Part shown: one piece after another, positions 17,981 through 25,791 of the stretch
Layout: the number at the start of each line of letters is the position of its first letter
How positions within the stretch are numbered: the stretch's first letter is position 1
Translations under genes and position numbers: made by a program
The notes under the pieces: model-generated
The model's database searches: none
Seen by the model: the letters and a program-made list of their open reading frames with translations, nothing else
Told to the model about the DNA's origin: nothing
From: Bradymonadales bacterium
GTDB lineage: Bacteria; Myxococcota; Bradymonadia; REDH01
Direction of reading: 5' to 3'
Assembly (NCBI GenBank): GCA_947483645.1
Contig: CANKLS010000003.1
Coordinates: 1 to 53,832 of the forward strand
Length of the DNA: 53,832 nt

Positions 17981-18684
17981 CCCAACTTCCACTTGAGGCG
18001 CAGCACCTGCACGAGTGCCTCTCGGGCGATCTCTGCCGACATCTTCGACACGCCCGCAACACGGTCGGGGAAGACGATTGGGATCTCCACGAGCCGGAGG
18101 CCGGCCCGGTGGACCCGATACTTCAGCTCAATCTGAAAGCAGTAGCCCGTGGAGAAGACCTCGCCGAGCGCAATCTTCTCCAGTGTCTCGCGTCGGTAAC
18201 AGACAAAACCGGCGGTAAGGTCCTGCGTGTCGAGTCCCAGGATGGTCCGCGCATAGAGGCCGCCTCCGCGTGAAATGAGCCTGCGCGAGAGTCCCCAGTC
18301 GACGGTACCTCCGCCTTCGACGTAGCGAGAGCCTATCACCATGTCGGCGCTCTCCGACGCATCGAGCATCGGCTGAAGATACTTCGGGTCGTGACTGAAG
18401 TCGGCGTCCATCTCGAAGACGCGCTGGTAGTCCCGCTGAAGGGCGAAGGCGAAGCCGGCCAGATAGGCGGTGCCGAGGCCAAGTTTCCCGGAGCGGCGGA
18501 GGAGGTGGATGCGGGGGTCGGCCTTGCCTCGGGCCTCGACGAGGTCACCGGTTCCGTCGGGTGAACCGTCATCGACGACGAGGATCTCAACAACGGGCAC
18601 AGCCGCGTGAACCGCCGTCAGCATGCGCTCGATGTTCTCGCGTTCGTTGTAGGTTGGGATGATGATAAGCGTCTTGGGATTCAT
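17977..18684 (-). CDS. Polyprenol-phosphate mannosyltransferase-like GT2 (DPM1/Ppm1 type)
   Basis: Enzymes of this type load a sugar, usually mannose from GDP-mannose, onto a polyprenyl phosphate for GT-C enzymes to use. The 235-residue soluble protein has IIPTYNERENIERML at the start, VVDDGSPDGTGDL, the DxD-type MDADFSHDP near residue 93, GSRYVEGGG, and the short C-terminal region of soluble members (FPDRVAGVSKMS). No transmembrane tail follows, unlike the GtrB type. The ATG at 18684 overlaps the asnB stop as ATGA, so it is translationally coupled to asnB. An ATG at 18738 would lie inside asnB. Confidence 0.87.
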   Translation of the reverse strand: MNPKTLIIIPTYNERENIERMLTAVHAAVPVVEILVVDDGSPDGTGDLVEARGKADPRIHLLRRSGKLGLGTAYLAGFAFALQRDYQRVFEMDADFSHDPKYLQPMLDASESADMVIGSRYVEGGGTVDWGLSRRLISRGGGLYARTILGLDTQDLTAGFVCYRRETLEKIALGEVFSTGYCFQIELKYRVHRAGLRLVEIPIVFPDRVAGVSKMSAEIAREALVQVLRLKWKLG

Positions 18685-20609
18685 GCCATTGCCTCCGTGC
18701 CGGGCGCGGAGACTGTCACACCCCACCGCTGCCGCCAAGCCTCAAACATCATGAGGGTCCAGAGCTGTTTGCGGTGGTCAAAGGTCCCTGCCTCGTGTTC
18801 GGCCATCAGACGCTCAACCACGGTTGGGTCGAACACGCCGGCAGCAGCGAGCCGATCGCGGCTGAGCAGGTCGTGCATCTGCTCTCGTAGTGGCCCTTTG
18901 AGCCAGGCGGCGACCGGCATCCCGAATCCCTTTTTCTTCCGCGCCGTCACGACTGGCGGCAGCATGGAACCGACCGCCTGCTTCAGCACCCACTTTGACT
19001 TCAAGCCTCGGCCCATCTTGAGGTGCGAAGGCATGCGGGCAACCAGCTTCAGGAGTTCCGGGTCGAGGAATGCGGAGCGCGCTTCGAGGCCTGCGGCCAT
19101 GCTCGCACGGTCTACCTTGGTCAGGATGTCTTCGGCGAGATAGGTTCGGATGTAGGCGTTTGAGAGCCGTTGGCGGTGGTCTCGACCCTGGGGCGCGTCG
19201 TAGTGGACCCCCATGATGGCGAAGATCTCGTCGGCGTTCAGTAGCCGGCGTCGGTCGCGCGCGAGCGGCTGCGGGCCGGCGTCTGGCAGGAAGGAGCTGA
19301 GCCAGCGCACGTGACGCTCGACGCCGGGCGAGCCGGCTCCGCGCAGGAAGGACTTGGCGACAAAATCGAGGCTGAAGTTCCCTGTGCTGACCGGCATAGC
19401 CTGCACCAGCCGCTCGGTGAGTCGTTGGAGCGGCTTCGGGAGCCTGGCATAGGGAGCTGCAACTTCATCGGCGCGGAAGGTCTCGTAGCCCAGAAAAAGT
19501 TCGTCGCCACCGTCGCCGCCGAGTGCAACCTTGACATGCTCACGGGTGAACTTCGACAGCAGGTGGGTGGGGAGCAGGCTGGCATCGCCGAATGGCTCGT
19601 CCATGTGGCCCATCATGGCCGGAACGAGGTCAAGGAGATCCGAGGCACCGAACCGGCGCACATGGTGGGTCGTGCCGAGCGCCTCCGCGACCGCCGATGC
19701 ATATTGCGACTCGTCAAACGAGGGATCGTCAAAGGCAATGGAGAAGGTCTGGAGCGCACCGCGGGGCATATCGGCGCTCAGGAGCGCGGCGATGGCGGAA
19801 GAGTCCACGCCACCCGAAAGGAAGACCCCGATCGGCACATCGGCCATGGTCCGCGCCCGCACCGAGGCGAGCAGCGCCTGCTTGGTCTGCCGGATCCATT
19901 CATCGTCGGTCAGATCACGCTGCTCCGACTGGCAGAAGTCGTTCTCGCAGAAGGGCTCGATGGTCAACCGACCGGCCTCCCAAACCAGCGCGGTGCCGGG
20001 CTCCAGTTTTTGCACGCCCTCCACCGCGGCGTGCGGCCACGGCACATACTCGTAGGTCAGGTAGAGTTCGAGCGCCGCCTGCGAGATACGCCGCGTGCAG
20101 CCCGGATGAGCCATCAGAGCGCGGAGCTCGCTGCCGAACCAGAGCGACCCATCGGGTAGGTGCATGAAGTAGAGCGGCTTCTCGCCGAAGCGATCACGAG
20201 CAATCCGACCGCGACGGTGAGCAGGGTCCCAAACAGCGTAGGCGAACATGCCATTGAGCTTGGCCGGCAGGCCCGCTCCCCAGGCATGAGCGCCATGCAC
20301 CAGCACCTCTGTGTCGGAGGATGTCTCGAACAGATAGCCCATCTGTTCCAGCTCTGCCCGCAGCGCCATGTGGTTGTAGATCTCGCCGTTGAAGCAGACC
20401 GTTGTCCTGTGGTTCGCTGCCCGCATGGGCTGTGCTCCGCCCGCCAGGTCTACGATGGCAAGCCTGCGGTGGCCGAAGGCAAATCCCTCTCCGAGCAGCA
20501 GCCCTTCACCGTCCGGCCCTCGGTGGGCCAGCGAGTCCGTCATCCGGCGAAGCACCGCCTCGTCCTGGGCGGAGGGAGCGATGAAGAAGCCTCCGGCGAT
20601 GCCGCACAC
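18681..20609 (-). CDS. asnB: Asparagine synthetase (glutamine-hydrolysing), AsnB type
   Basis: AsnB uses glutamine-derived ammonia and ATP to amidate aspartate. Homologues in polysaccharide clusters may amidate sugar acids instead. The 642-residue protein starts with a GTG codon and MCGIAGG, leaving Cys2 as the amidotransferase nucleophile once Met is removed. The N-terminal domain has HRGPDGEG and CFNGEIYNH. The synthetase domain has the ATP loop FLSGGVDSSAIAALLS near 265 and LGGDGGDELFLGYE near 375. Length fits the exopolysaccharide-associated branch. It lies between two GT2 genes, 2 bp after one and overlapping the next, which favours a role in surface glycan. Confidence 0.9.
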   Translation of the reverse strand: MCGIAGGFFIAPSAQDEAVLRRMTDSLAHRGPDGEGLLLGEGFAFGHRRLAIVDLAGGAQPMRAANHRTTVCFNGEIYNHMALRAELEQMGYLFETSSDTEVLVHGAHAWGAGLPAKLNGMFAYAVWDPAHRRGRIARDRFGEKPLYFMHLPDGSLWFGSELRALMAHPGCTRRISQAALELYLTYEYVPWPHAAVEGVQKLEPGTALVWEAGRLTIEPFCENDFCQSEQRDLTDDEWIRQTKQALLASVRARTMADVPIGVFLSGGVDSSAIAALLSADMPRGALQTFSIAFDDPSFDESQYASAVAEALGTTHHVRRFGASDLLDLVPAMMGHMDEPFGDASLLPTHLLSKFTREHVKVALGGDGGDELFLGYETFRADEVAAPYARLPKPLQRLTERLVQAMPVSTGNFSLDFVAKSFLRGAGSPGVERHVRWLSSFLPDAGPQPLARDRRRLLNADEIFAIMGVHYDAPQGRDHRQRLSNAYIRTYLAEDILTKVDRASMAAGLEARSAFLDPELLKLVARMPSHLKMGRGLKSKWVLKQAVGSMLPPVVTARKKKGFGMPVAAWLKGPLREQMHDLLSRDRLAAAGVFDPTVVERLMAEHEAGTFDHRKQLWTLMMFEAWRQRWGVTVSAPGTEAMA

Positions 20610-20611
20610 AG

Positions 20612-21583
20612 CTACTCCTTCGCGCCGGCGGCCGGTGCAGGGTTCAGCACCGAACGGACGAGGTAGATCTGCTTGCCCTGCGCCTCATGGTAGGTGCGAA
20701 TGATAATCTCCGCGAGGAGCCCCATCATGACCAGCATCAGGCCGATGGTGACGAGGAAGGTGGAGAGGAGCAGGAGCGACATGTTGTGCTGGAAGGGCGG
20801 TGCATGCCAGATGAATCGGCACACAACGACACCGAGTGCGATGGCGGATCCCAAGCCGGCGAGAATCAACCCGATGCCTCCGAAGAGGTAGATGGGCTTG
20901 GTTGCATAGTTGCTCAGGAACTTCACGGTCAGCAGGTCGAGGAGGACCTTGAAGGTTCGGTTGATGCCATACTTGGAGACGCCGAACTGACGCGCGCGGT
21001 GGTTGACAACAATCTCGGCAACACGGCCTCCGGCCCACGATGCGTAGATGGGGACAAACCTGTGCATCTCGCCGTAGAGCCGGATGTCGCGGATGACCTC
21101 TGCGCGATAGGCTTTGAGGCTGCAACCGTAGTCGTGGAGTTTCACGCCGGTCCAGGCGGAGATGAGCCGGTTGGCGAGGACCGAGGGGAGTCGCCGGCTC
21201 CAAAACAGGTCCTGCCTGGACTTGCGCCAGCCGCTGACCACATCGTAGCCCTCGTCGAGTTTGGCGATGAGGCGCGGTATGTCTGCCGGGTCGTTCTGCA
21301 GGTCGGCGTCGAGCGGGATGTAGATGTCGCCGGTCGCATGCGCGATGGCGGCAGCGAGCGCCGCGGTCTGGCCAAAGTTCTTCCGGAATCGGACAACGCG
21401 GCAGCGCGAGTCGGCCGCTGCGATAGCCGTAAGGACCTCAAAGGAGCGATCGGTAGAGCCGTCATCGACGAGCACGACCTCGACATCGAGGGCGAACTGC
21501 TTGGCCATGGCATCTATCTGCCCGTGCAGCAGCCAGAGGTTCTCCTCCTCGTTGAACACGGGAATGAGCAGCGACAGTTTCAT
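20612..21583 (-). CDS. Polyprenol-phosphate glycosyltransferase-like GT2 with two C-terminal helices (GtrB/ArnC type)
   Basis: This family transfers glucose or another sugar to undecaprenyl phosphate at the inner face of the membrane. The 323-residue product has LLIPVFNEEENLWLLHGQ, VLVDDGSTDRSFEVL, RFRKNFGQTAALAAAI and the catalytic LDADLQNDPADIPRL near residue 95. GCSLKAYRAEVIRDI follows, then two transmembrane helices at about 230-255 and 265-295. It is the first gene of a three-gene minus-strand operon with asnB and the DPM1-type transferase. An intergenic region of 189 bp separates it from the divergent sigma factor gene. Confidence 0.88.
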   Translation of the reverse strand: MKLSLLIPVFNEEENLWLLHGQIDAMAKQFALDVEVVLVDDGSTDRSFEVLTAIAAADSRCRVVRFRKNFGQTAALAAAIAHATGDIYIPLDADLQNDPADIPRLIAKLDEGYDVVSGWRKSRQDLFWSRRLPSVLANRLISAWTGVKLHDYGCSLKAYRAEVIRDIRLYGEMHRFVPIYASWAGGRVAEIVVNHRARQFGVSKYGINRTFKVLLDLLTVKFLSNYATKPIYLFGGIGLILAGLGSAIALGVVVCRFIWHAPPFQHNMSLLLLSTFLVTIGLMLVMMGLLAEIIIRTYHEAQGKQIYLVRSVLNPAPAAGAKE

Positions 21584-21712
21584 GGGAACGATCTTTCGCG
21601 AGGGAACGCCGACGGCAGGTAGGCGGCGTAACAGAGGCTAACCCGTTGTTCAACTTGACCTAGCGGCGAAAGGGGGCGCGGAGACAATGCTATTCATTAC
21701 CTATTCGAAGTG

Positions 21713-21741
21713 TTGACATGGAAGTAAAAACTGTTCATAAC
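21713..21741 (+). promoter_or_regulatory. Putative sigma-70 promoter of the ECF sigma / CarH-like operon
   Basis: TTGACA at 21713-21718 is followed after 17 nt by CATAAC at 21736-21741, which matches the -10 consensus at 4 of 6 positions. Initiation would fall near 21748, giving a leader of about 25 nt before the sigma gene ATG at 21773. The surrounding bases are unusually AT-rich for this window. The perfect -35 suggests housekeeping-sigma control rather than only autoregulation. Confidence 0.55.
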
Positions 21742-21772
21742 CTGTCCATCACTTCCCACCTCGGGTGTTGCC

Positions 21773-22330
21773 ATGACCGACATTGAACTCCTCCAAGCCC
21801 TCCGCCGCCGTGACCCGAACGCCGCCCGCGCCCTCTATGATGGCTACCGGGACCGCGTCTTTGCTGTAACTGTACGCATCCTTCGGGACGAGTGGGACGC
21901 CGAAGAGGCGACCAACGACGCCCTGTTCACTGTGGTGAACAAGATTGACCTCTTCCACGAACAATGCGCGCTCTGGAGCTGGATTTACCGCGTGGCTGAG
22001 AACTGCGCGAGGATGAAGCTGCGGACCTTCAAGCGCCGCCCGATTCTCGTCGAGAGCGACACGCTCAGCGCGATGATGGCGCCGGCGGCGATGGAGAACA
22101 GGTCGGACCGCCCCGATGACCAGCTCCGCGAGAGGCGTTGCATCGAGGCCTACGCAGCGGGCCTGATGGAGATCGAAGAGACCAACCGCAGCCTCTATGT
22201 GGCGATGGATCTTGATGGCCGCTCCAAGGAAGAGGTGGCCGCTGAGCTTTCGCTGACGATTCCGGCACTTAAGGCCCGCCTGCACCGCGTCCGTGAGGGC
22301 CTCAAGGCGCGGATGCTCGCGGTAGCGTGA
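21773..22330 (+). CDS. ECF-type RNA polymerase sigma factor
   Basis: ECF sigma factors direct RNA polymerase to small regulons in response to a signal. The 185-residue product has region 2 at about 15-85, with ALYDGYRDRVFAVTVRILRD and then ATNDALFTVVNK, the part that reads the -10. A short linker is followed by region 4 at about 140-183 (GRSKEEVAAELSLTIPALKA), the helix-turn-helix that reads the -35. No anti-sigma gene follows; instead the stop overlaps the GTG of a B12-binding MerR-type regulator as GTGA. Target promoters are unknown, and a carotenoid regulon by analogy with CarQ is only a guess. Confidence 0.88.
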   Translation: MTDIELLQALRRRDPNAARALYDGYRDRVFAVTVRILRDEWDAEEATNDALFTVVNKIDLFHEQCALWSWIYRVAENCARMKLRTFKRRPILVESDTLSAMMAPAAMENRSDRPDDQLRERRCIEAYAAGLMEIEETNRSLYVAMDLDGRSKEEVAAELSLTIPALKARLHRVREGLKARMLAVA

Positions 22331-23277
22331 GGCAGCTCATGCTCAGGCCTCTCCTCAGCATCGGCGCAGTCTCAAAGGCCTGCGACGTCCCAGTCGAGAC
22401 GCTCCGGACCTGGGAGCGCCGTTATGGCTTCCCCGTCGCTACGCGTACTGCTGGCGGGCAGCGTCTCTACCAATCTGCGACCGTGGAGCTCCTGCTGCAG
22501 GCGAAGCGGTCCATCGACTCAGGTCTCCGTCCGGCGCAGGCCTTCGAGCGCATCATCGCAGGGAGGGAGGCGGCAGAGCCGCAGGAGGGGATCAGGCCGC
22601 TGCCTACCGTGGTTTGCGACGCTCCACCCTGCACCGAGTCCGACGCAGAGACCGATGCGGTGGTGTCGCGCTGGCTCCGCGCGGCGACCCTCTTCGATTC
22701 GGCGACTCTTGCGCATGGTTTCGCATCGGAATGGCGCAAGCTCGGTCTCTTCGACTTTCTGGAGCGGCGCATTCATCCCTTCATCGTCGCCATCGGCGAG
22801 GCCTGGATGCGTGATGAACTCAGCATCCCGCACGAACACTTTGCTTCGGACCGAATCATCGACTTTCTGGGCACAATTTGGCGTCCGCTCTCTGATGCCT
22901 CGACGGGCCCCGTGCTGGTTGGTGCAACCATGCCCATGGAGCCGCACGCGGTGGGCCTCCACATGGCTGCTGTGACGGCGGCCGCCGCTGGCTGTAAAAT
23001 TGCCTACCTCGGGCTCGATACCCCCGTGATCGAGATTGCGAAGGCCGCTCGTCAGGCTGAGGCGTCGGTCTTCATCAGCGTCTCGGTGACGTCGTCGCGC
23101 CCCATGGTGCTGGAGCAGGTGCGGGAGCTTCGCCGCCACCTCACTTCGCGAAACCAACTCGCCGTCGGCGGCGGAGGCGCGAGGTTGGAGATCGAAGGGG
23201 TGAGCCTGCCCCAGAGTTTCCGCGCCTTCTTTCTCTGGTGCGAGTCACAACCTCTGCCGCGCTCCGCTCGAGAGTAA
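22327..23277 (+). CDS. MerR-family regulator with B12-binding domain (CarH/LitR-like)
   Basis: CarH-type repressors bind DNA as adenosylcobalamin-bound tetramers and let go on illumination. The 316-residue protein has an N-terminal MerR helix-turn-helix (ETLRTWERRYGFPVATRT), a helical bundle at about 105-185 and a Rossmann-like cobalamin domain. The Wx9EH motif that senses B12 is present (Trp160, Glu170, His171). The axial-ligand motif ExHxxG is present too (Glu205, His207, Gly210), as is YLGLDTPVIEI. The residue after the Trp is Met161, whereas in photoreceptor CarH it is the His that ligates cobalt after light. The gene overlaps the sigma gene by 4 nt; an ATG at 22339 is an alternative start. 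Confidence 0.88.
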   Translation: MRQLMLRPLLSIGAVSKACDVPVETLRTWERRYGFPVATRTAGGQRLYQSATVELLLQAKRSIDSGLRPAQAFERIIAGREAAEPQEGIRPLPTVVCDAPPCTESDAETDAVVSRWLRAATLFDSATLAHGFASEWRKLGLFDFLERRIHPFIVAIGEAWMRDELSIPHEHFASDRIIDFLGTIWRPLSDASTGPVLVGATMPMEPHAVGLHMAAVTAAAAGCKIAYLGLDTPVIEIAKAARQAEASVFISVSVTSSRPMVLEQVRELRRHLTSRNQLAVGGGGARLEIEGVSLPQSFRAFFLWCESQPLPRSARE

Positions 23278-23306
23278 GCGCCACCTTTGGCTTGCACGCA
23301 GGGCAG

Positions 23307-24620
23307 ATGCACCGTAGTCGCGCGGTCATCATGCCTAACCTGATGCCGCTGCACCCGACCGAACGCCTCATCTCCCGCCTCACGCTCGCCGTGGTCACGG
23401 CTTGGCTGGTGTTTTGCGCCATCCAGCCTCACATGCCCGTCAATCCGGCGAGCCGATTGGCCGCCATTCAGGCGCTGGTGGAGCAACACACCTGGGCCAT
23501 CGATGGGGTGTCGCTCGGCTCGATGACCATCGACAAGGTCTTCCTCGACGGTCACTTCTACAGCAGCAAGCCGCCCGTTCTCAACTTCGTCGGTGCGGTG
23601 CTCTACGCGGTCGTCAAGCCGTTGACCGGTTGGACCTTTGACACCCACCTCTTTCAGCTCGGTTCGCTGTTCGGAGTCTTGCTCGGCACGCTCCCCTGGC
23701 TGCTCGGGGTGCTCCTTTTCCACCGCCTGCTACGGCTGACGGTGGGTTCGTGGCAGGTCCGAACGGTCTCAATGGTGGCCATCACGCTCAGTTCGTTGGC
23801 GACCGCCTACGGCGCGACCTTCAACAACCATGTGGTCGGCTTCGTGCTGGTATTCGCGATGTGGGAGCGCTGGTTTCCTGCCTTCCGCGGCGAGGCGCTG
23901 TCGGGCTCGCGGCTTGCGCTCGGAGCGCTCGCGGGCAGTTTCGCGATTGCCTGCGAGCTTACGAGCGGCGCGGTAGTTGCCGCATCTGCAGCCATGCTTC
24001 TGCCGGCGCTCTACCGAGATCGTGCATGGGGGCGACTCGCCGGGCTGAGCCTCCTCTTGGCCTCTCTGCCGCTGGTGCAGGTTGCGATTCACTGGAACCA
24101 GTCTGGTTCTCCGGTGCCGATCCAGTTTCAGGATCCGGCATGGAAGTATCCCGGCTCCTACTGGAAGAACCCCGTTGAATTCGACGCGCTCAATGAGCCC
24201 CTGCCCGTCTATGCTTTCCACTCCCTGTTCGGGCATCACGGGCTTTTCAGTCTGACGCCTTGGCTGCTGCTATCGGCAGGATGGTTCACGGCCCGCCCCA
24301 CCGAAGCGAGGGAGCGCGCGGCTTGGTATGCAGGCTGGTTCATTGTCGTCGCGATGGTGGGCTTCTATCTGTACCGGACCAACAACTACGGGGGCCGTTG
24401 TGTAGGTTTTCGCTGGTTCATCCTGCTGCAGCCGATGATGTTTCTGGCGGCAGCCCGCGTGCTTGACAGAGAGGGGCCGATACTTCGGCGCCCTGTCCTC
24501 CTAGGGCTGCTGATCGGCGCTGGCGCCATCAGCGCAATCGGAGGGGCCATCAACCCCTGGGAAGAGGGGCTAGTACATGCAATCTTCCGCGCGATCGGGG
24601 CGGGCAGCGTCGACGGATAG
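23307..24620 (+). CDS. Multi-spanning membrane protein, GT-C/PMT-like
   Basis: The product, 437 residues from the ATG at 23307, has about ten hydrophobic helices. The early loop HTWAIDGVSLGSMTIDKVFL, then GHFYSSKPPVLNF, resembles the first extracytoplasmic loop of PMT/ArnT-type glycosyltransferases, where acidic residues and the SSKPP segment lie near the active site. That suggests transfer of a sugar from a polyprenyl-phosphate donor. ATGs at 23331 and 23343 are alternative starts, and none has a strong ribosome site. It lies 29 bp past the CarH-like gene and may be co-transcribed with it. Its end faces the next gene across 4 bp. Confidence 0.75.
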   Translation: MHRSRAVIMPNLMPLHPTERLISRLTLAVVTAWLVFCAIQPHMPVNPASRLAAIQALVEQHTWAIDGVSLGSMTIDKVFLDGHFYSSKPPVLNFVGAVLYAVVKPLTGWTFDTHLFQLGSLFGVLLGTLPWLLGVLLFHRLLRLTVGSWQVRTVSMVAITLSSLATAYGATFNNHVVGFVLVFAMWERWFPAFRGEALSGSRLALGALAGSFAIACELTSGAVVAASAAMLLPALYRDRAWGRLAGLSLLLASLPLVQVAIHWNQSGSPVPIQFQDPAWKYPGSYWKNPVEFDALNEPLPVYAFHSLFGHHGLFSLTPWLLLSAGWFTARPTEARERAAWYAGWFIVVAMVGFYLYRTNNYGGRCVGFRWFILLQPMMFLAAARVLDREGPILRRPVLLGLLIGAGAISAIGGAINPWEEGLVHAIFRAIGAGSVDG

Positions 24621-24624
24621 GTTG

Positions 24625-25791
24625 CTACTTTGGGTAGCTGAGCGTTGTCCAACCCGTGCCAGCCACCGCCGCGACAGCACCACCGATGCGGATGGTGCCC
24701 TCGTAGCGGTTGGAGAGTTCGTAATCCATCGGGGCCAGCGCGCTCGCGAGCACGGCGCGGAGCACAGGACTAACAGAGGCTAGCGGGTTCTCGCGGAGTT
24801 CGATCTGTCCATCGTTGACGGTCAGTTCAACCTCGTCGGTACCGCTCCGCGCCTGCACACGATAGCCGAAGAGGACCGGGTAGTTCGATGCTTCTATGGC
24901 CTGGTTGCGGACATCGATGGGCTTCAGCACAAGGTCACGCGATGCAAAGAGGAGTTCCTCTCCGAGGCTGACGGTGAGCCAGCCCACGGTGGCGTGGCCA
25001 TAGGTTTCGGGGGTCAGGAGGTGGTTCATCGTGATGGTCAGGCCATCATCTCGGAGGGCACGAAAGCCGGTCCAACGCTCGCCGATCGAGGAGGGGAAGG
25101 ATGATGTACGGCGATGCTGTGCATACCCCAACCCGGTGACGGCCTGCCACTGCTCGAGGTCCTTCTTGCTCTGCCGTGTACTGAGGCGCCCGGTGACCGA
25201 AAGGCGGGGGAGGATGTGCTCGGTCAGAGTCGTGTCGCCATCCCAGCCAAAGCGGGTAACGCCGTCTCCAGCCTGCCAGAGCGGCCGGTTCAGCGTGAGG
25301 TCGAGTTCGGTCTTCACGCGGCCGGCGAGGAGCGCGAGATGGAAGGTTTGGCCATCACCGCGCAGATAGCAGTCGTCAAAGACGAGGTTGAAAGCGTCGT
25401 CACTGGAGCTCCACTCGCCATCCTGCCCTGAGAAGCCGCGGCCGGCGCGAAACACTCCGTCTATGGTGTCGTCGGTGGTGGTCTGACCGATGGGGGCGAC
25501 CACCACCTTCAGGCTACCTTGGCGCGCAATCTTGAAGAAGCCGGCTCGCATCGAGGTAACGACGAACTGCAGCTTCATGTATCGGCCGTCGTCGAGCCAG
25601 ACCCAGAAGTCGTACGACTCGAAGGAGGTGCCGTCGCCACCCCATGGCGCGAGGTCGGTGGCAACGAGCGGCTCGGAGCCGGCTTCTACCCATCCGCGGA
25701 CGGGCTCCGCTTCGGCGTTGCCACGGTCGGGCATCAGCGCGGCGACGCAGAGGAGGAGGAGCGAGATGGCTGCACGAAGCGAGACAATCAT
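24625..25791 (-). CDS. Secreted beta-rich protein, possibly lipocalin/Svf1-like
   Basis: The 388-residue product begins with a Sec signal peptide (hydrophobic to about residue 20, cleavage near GNA-EA). The mature protein is almost all predicted beta strand, in two halves of about 170 residues. Phrases such as SYDFWVWLDDGRYMKLQFVV and FNLVFDDCYLRGDGQTFHLA recall the tandem lipocalin-like barrels of the Svf1/AttH/CrtC group. This is a weak impression, not a family match, and I see no active-site signature. Its ATG overlaps the stop of the upstream membrane protein as ATGA, so the two form an operon. Confidence 0.65.
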   Translation of the reverse strand: MIVSLRAAISLLLLCVAALMPDRGNAEAEPVRGWVEAGSEPLVATDLAPWGGDGTSFESYDFWVWLDDGRYMKLQFVVTSMRAGFFKIARQGSLKVVVAPIGQTTTDDTIDGVFRAGRGFSGQDGEWSSSDDAFNLVFDDCYLRGDGQTFHLALLAGRVKTELDLTLNRPLWQAGDGVTRFGWDGDTTLTEHILPRLSVTGRLSTRQSKKDLEQWQAVTGLGYAQHRRTSSFPSSIGERWTGFRALRDDGLTITMNHLLTPETYGHATVGWLTVSLGEELLFASRDLVLKPIDVRNQAIEASNYPVLFGYRVQARSGTDEVELTVNDGQIELRENPLASVSPVLRAVLASALAPMDYELSNRYEGTIRIGGAVAAVAGTGWTTLSYPK

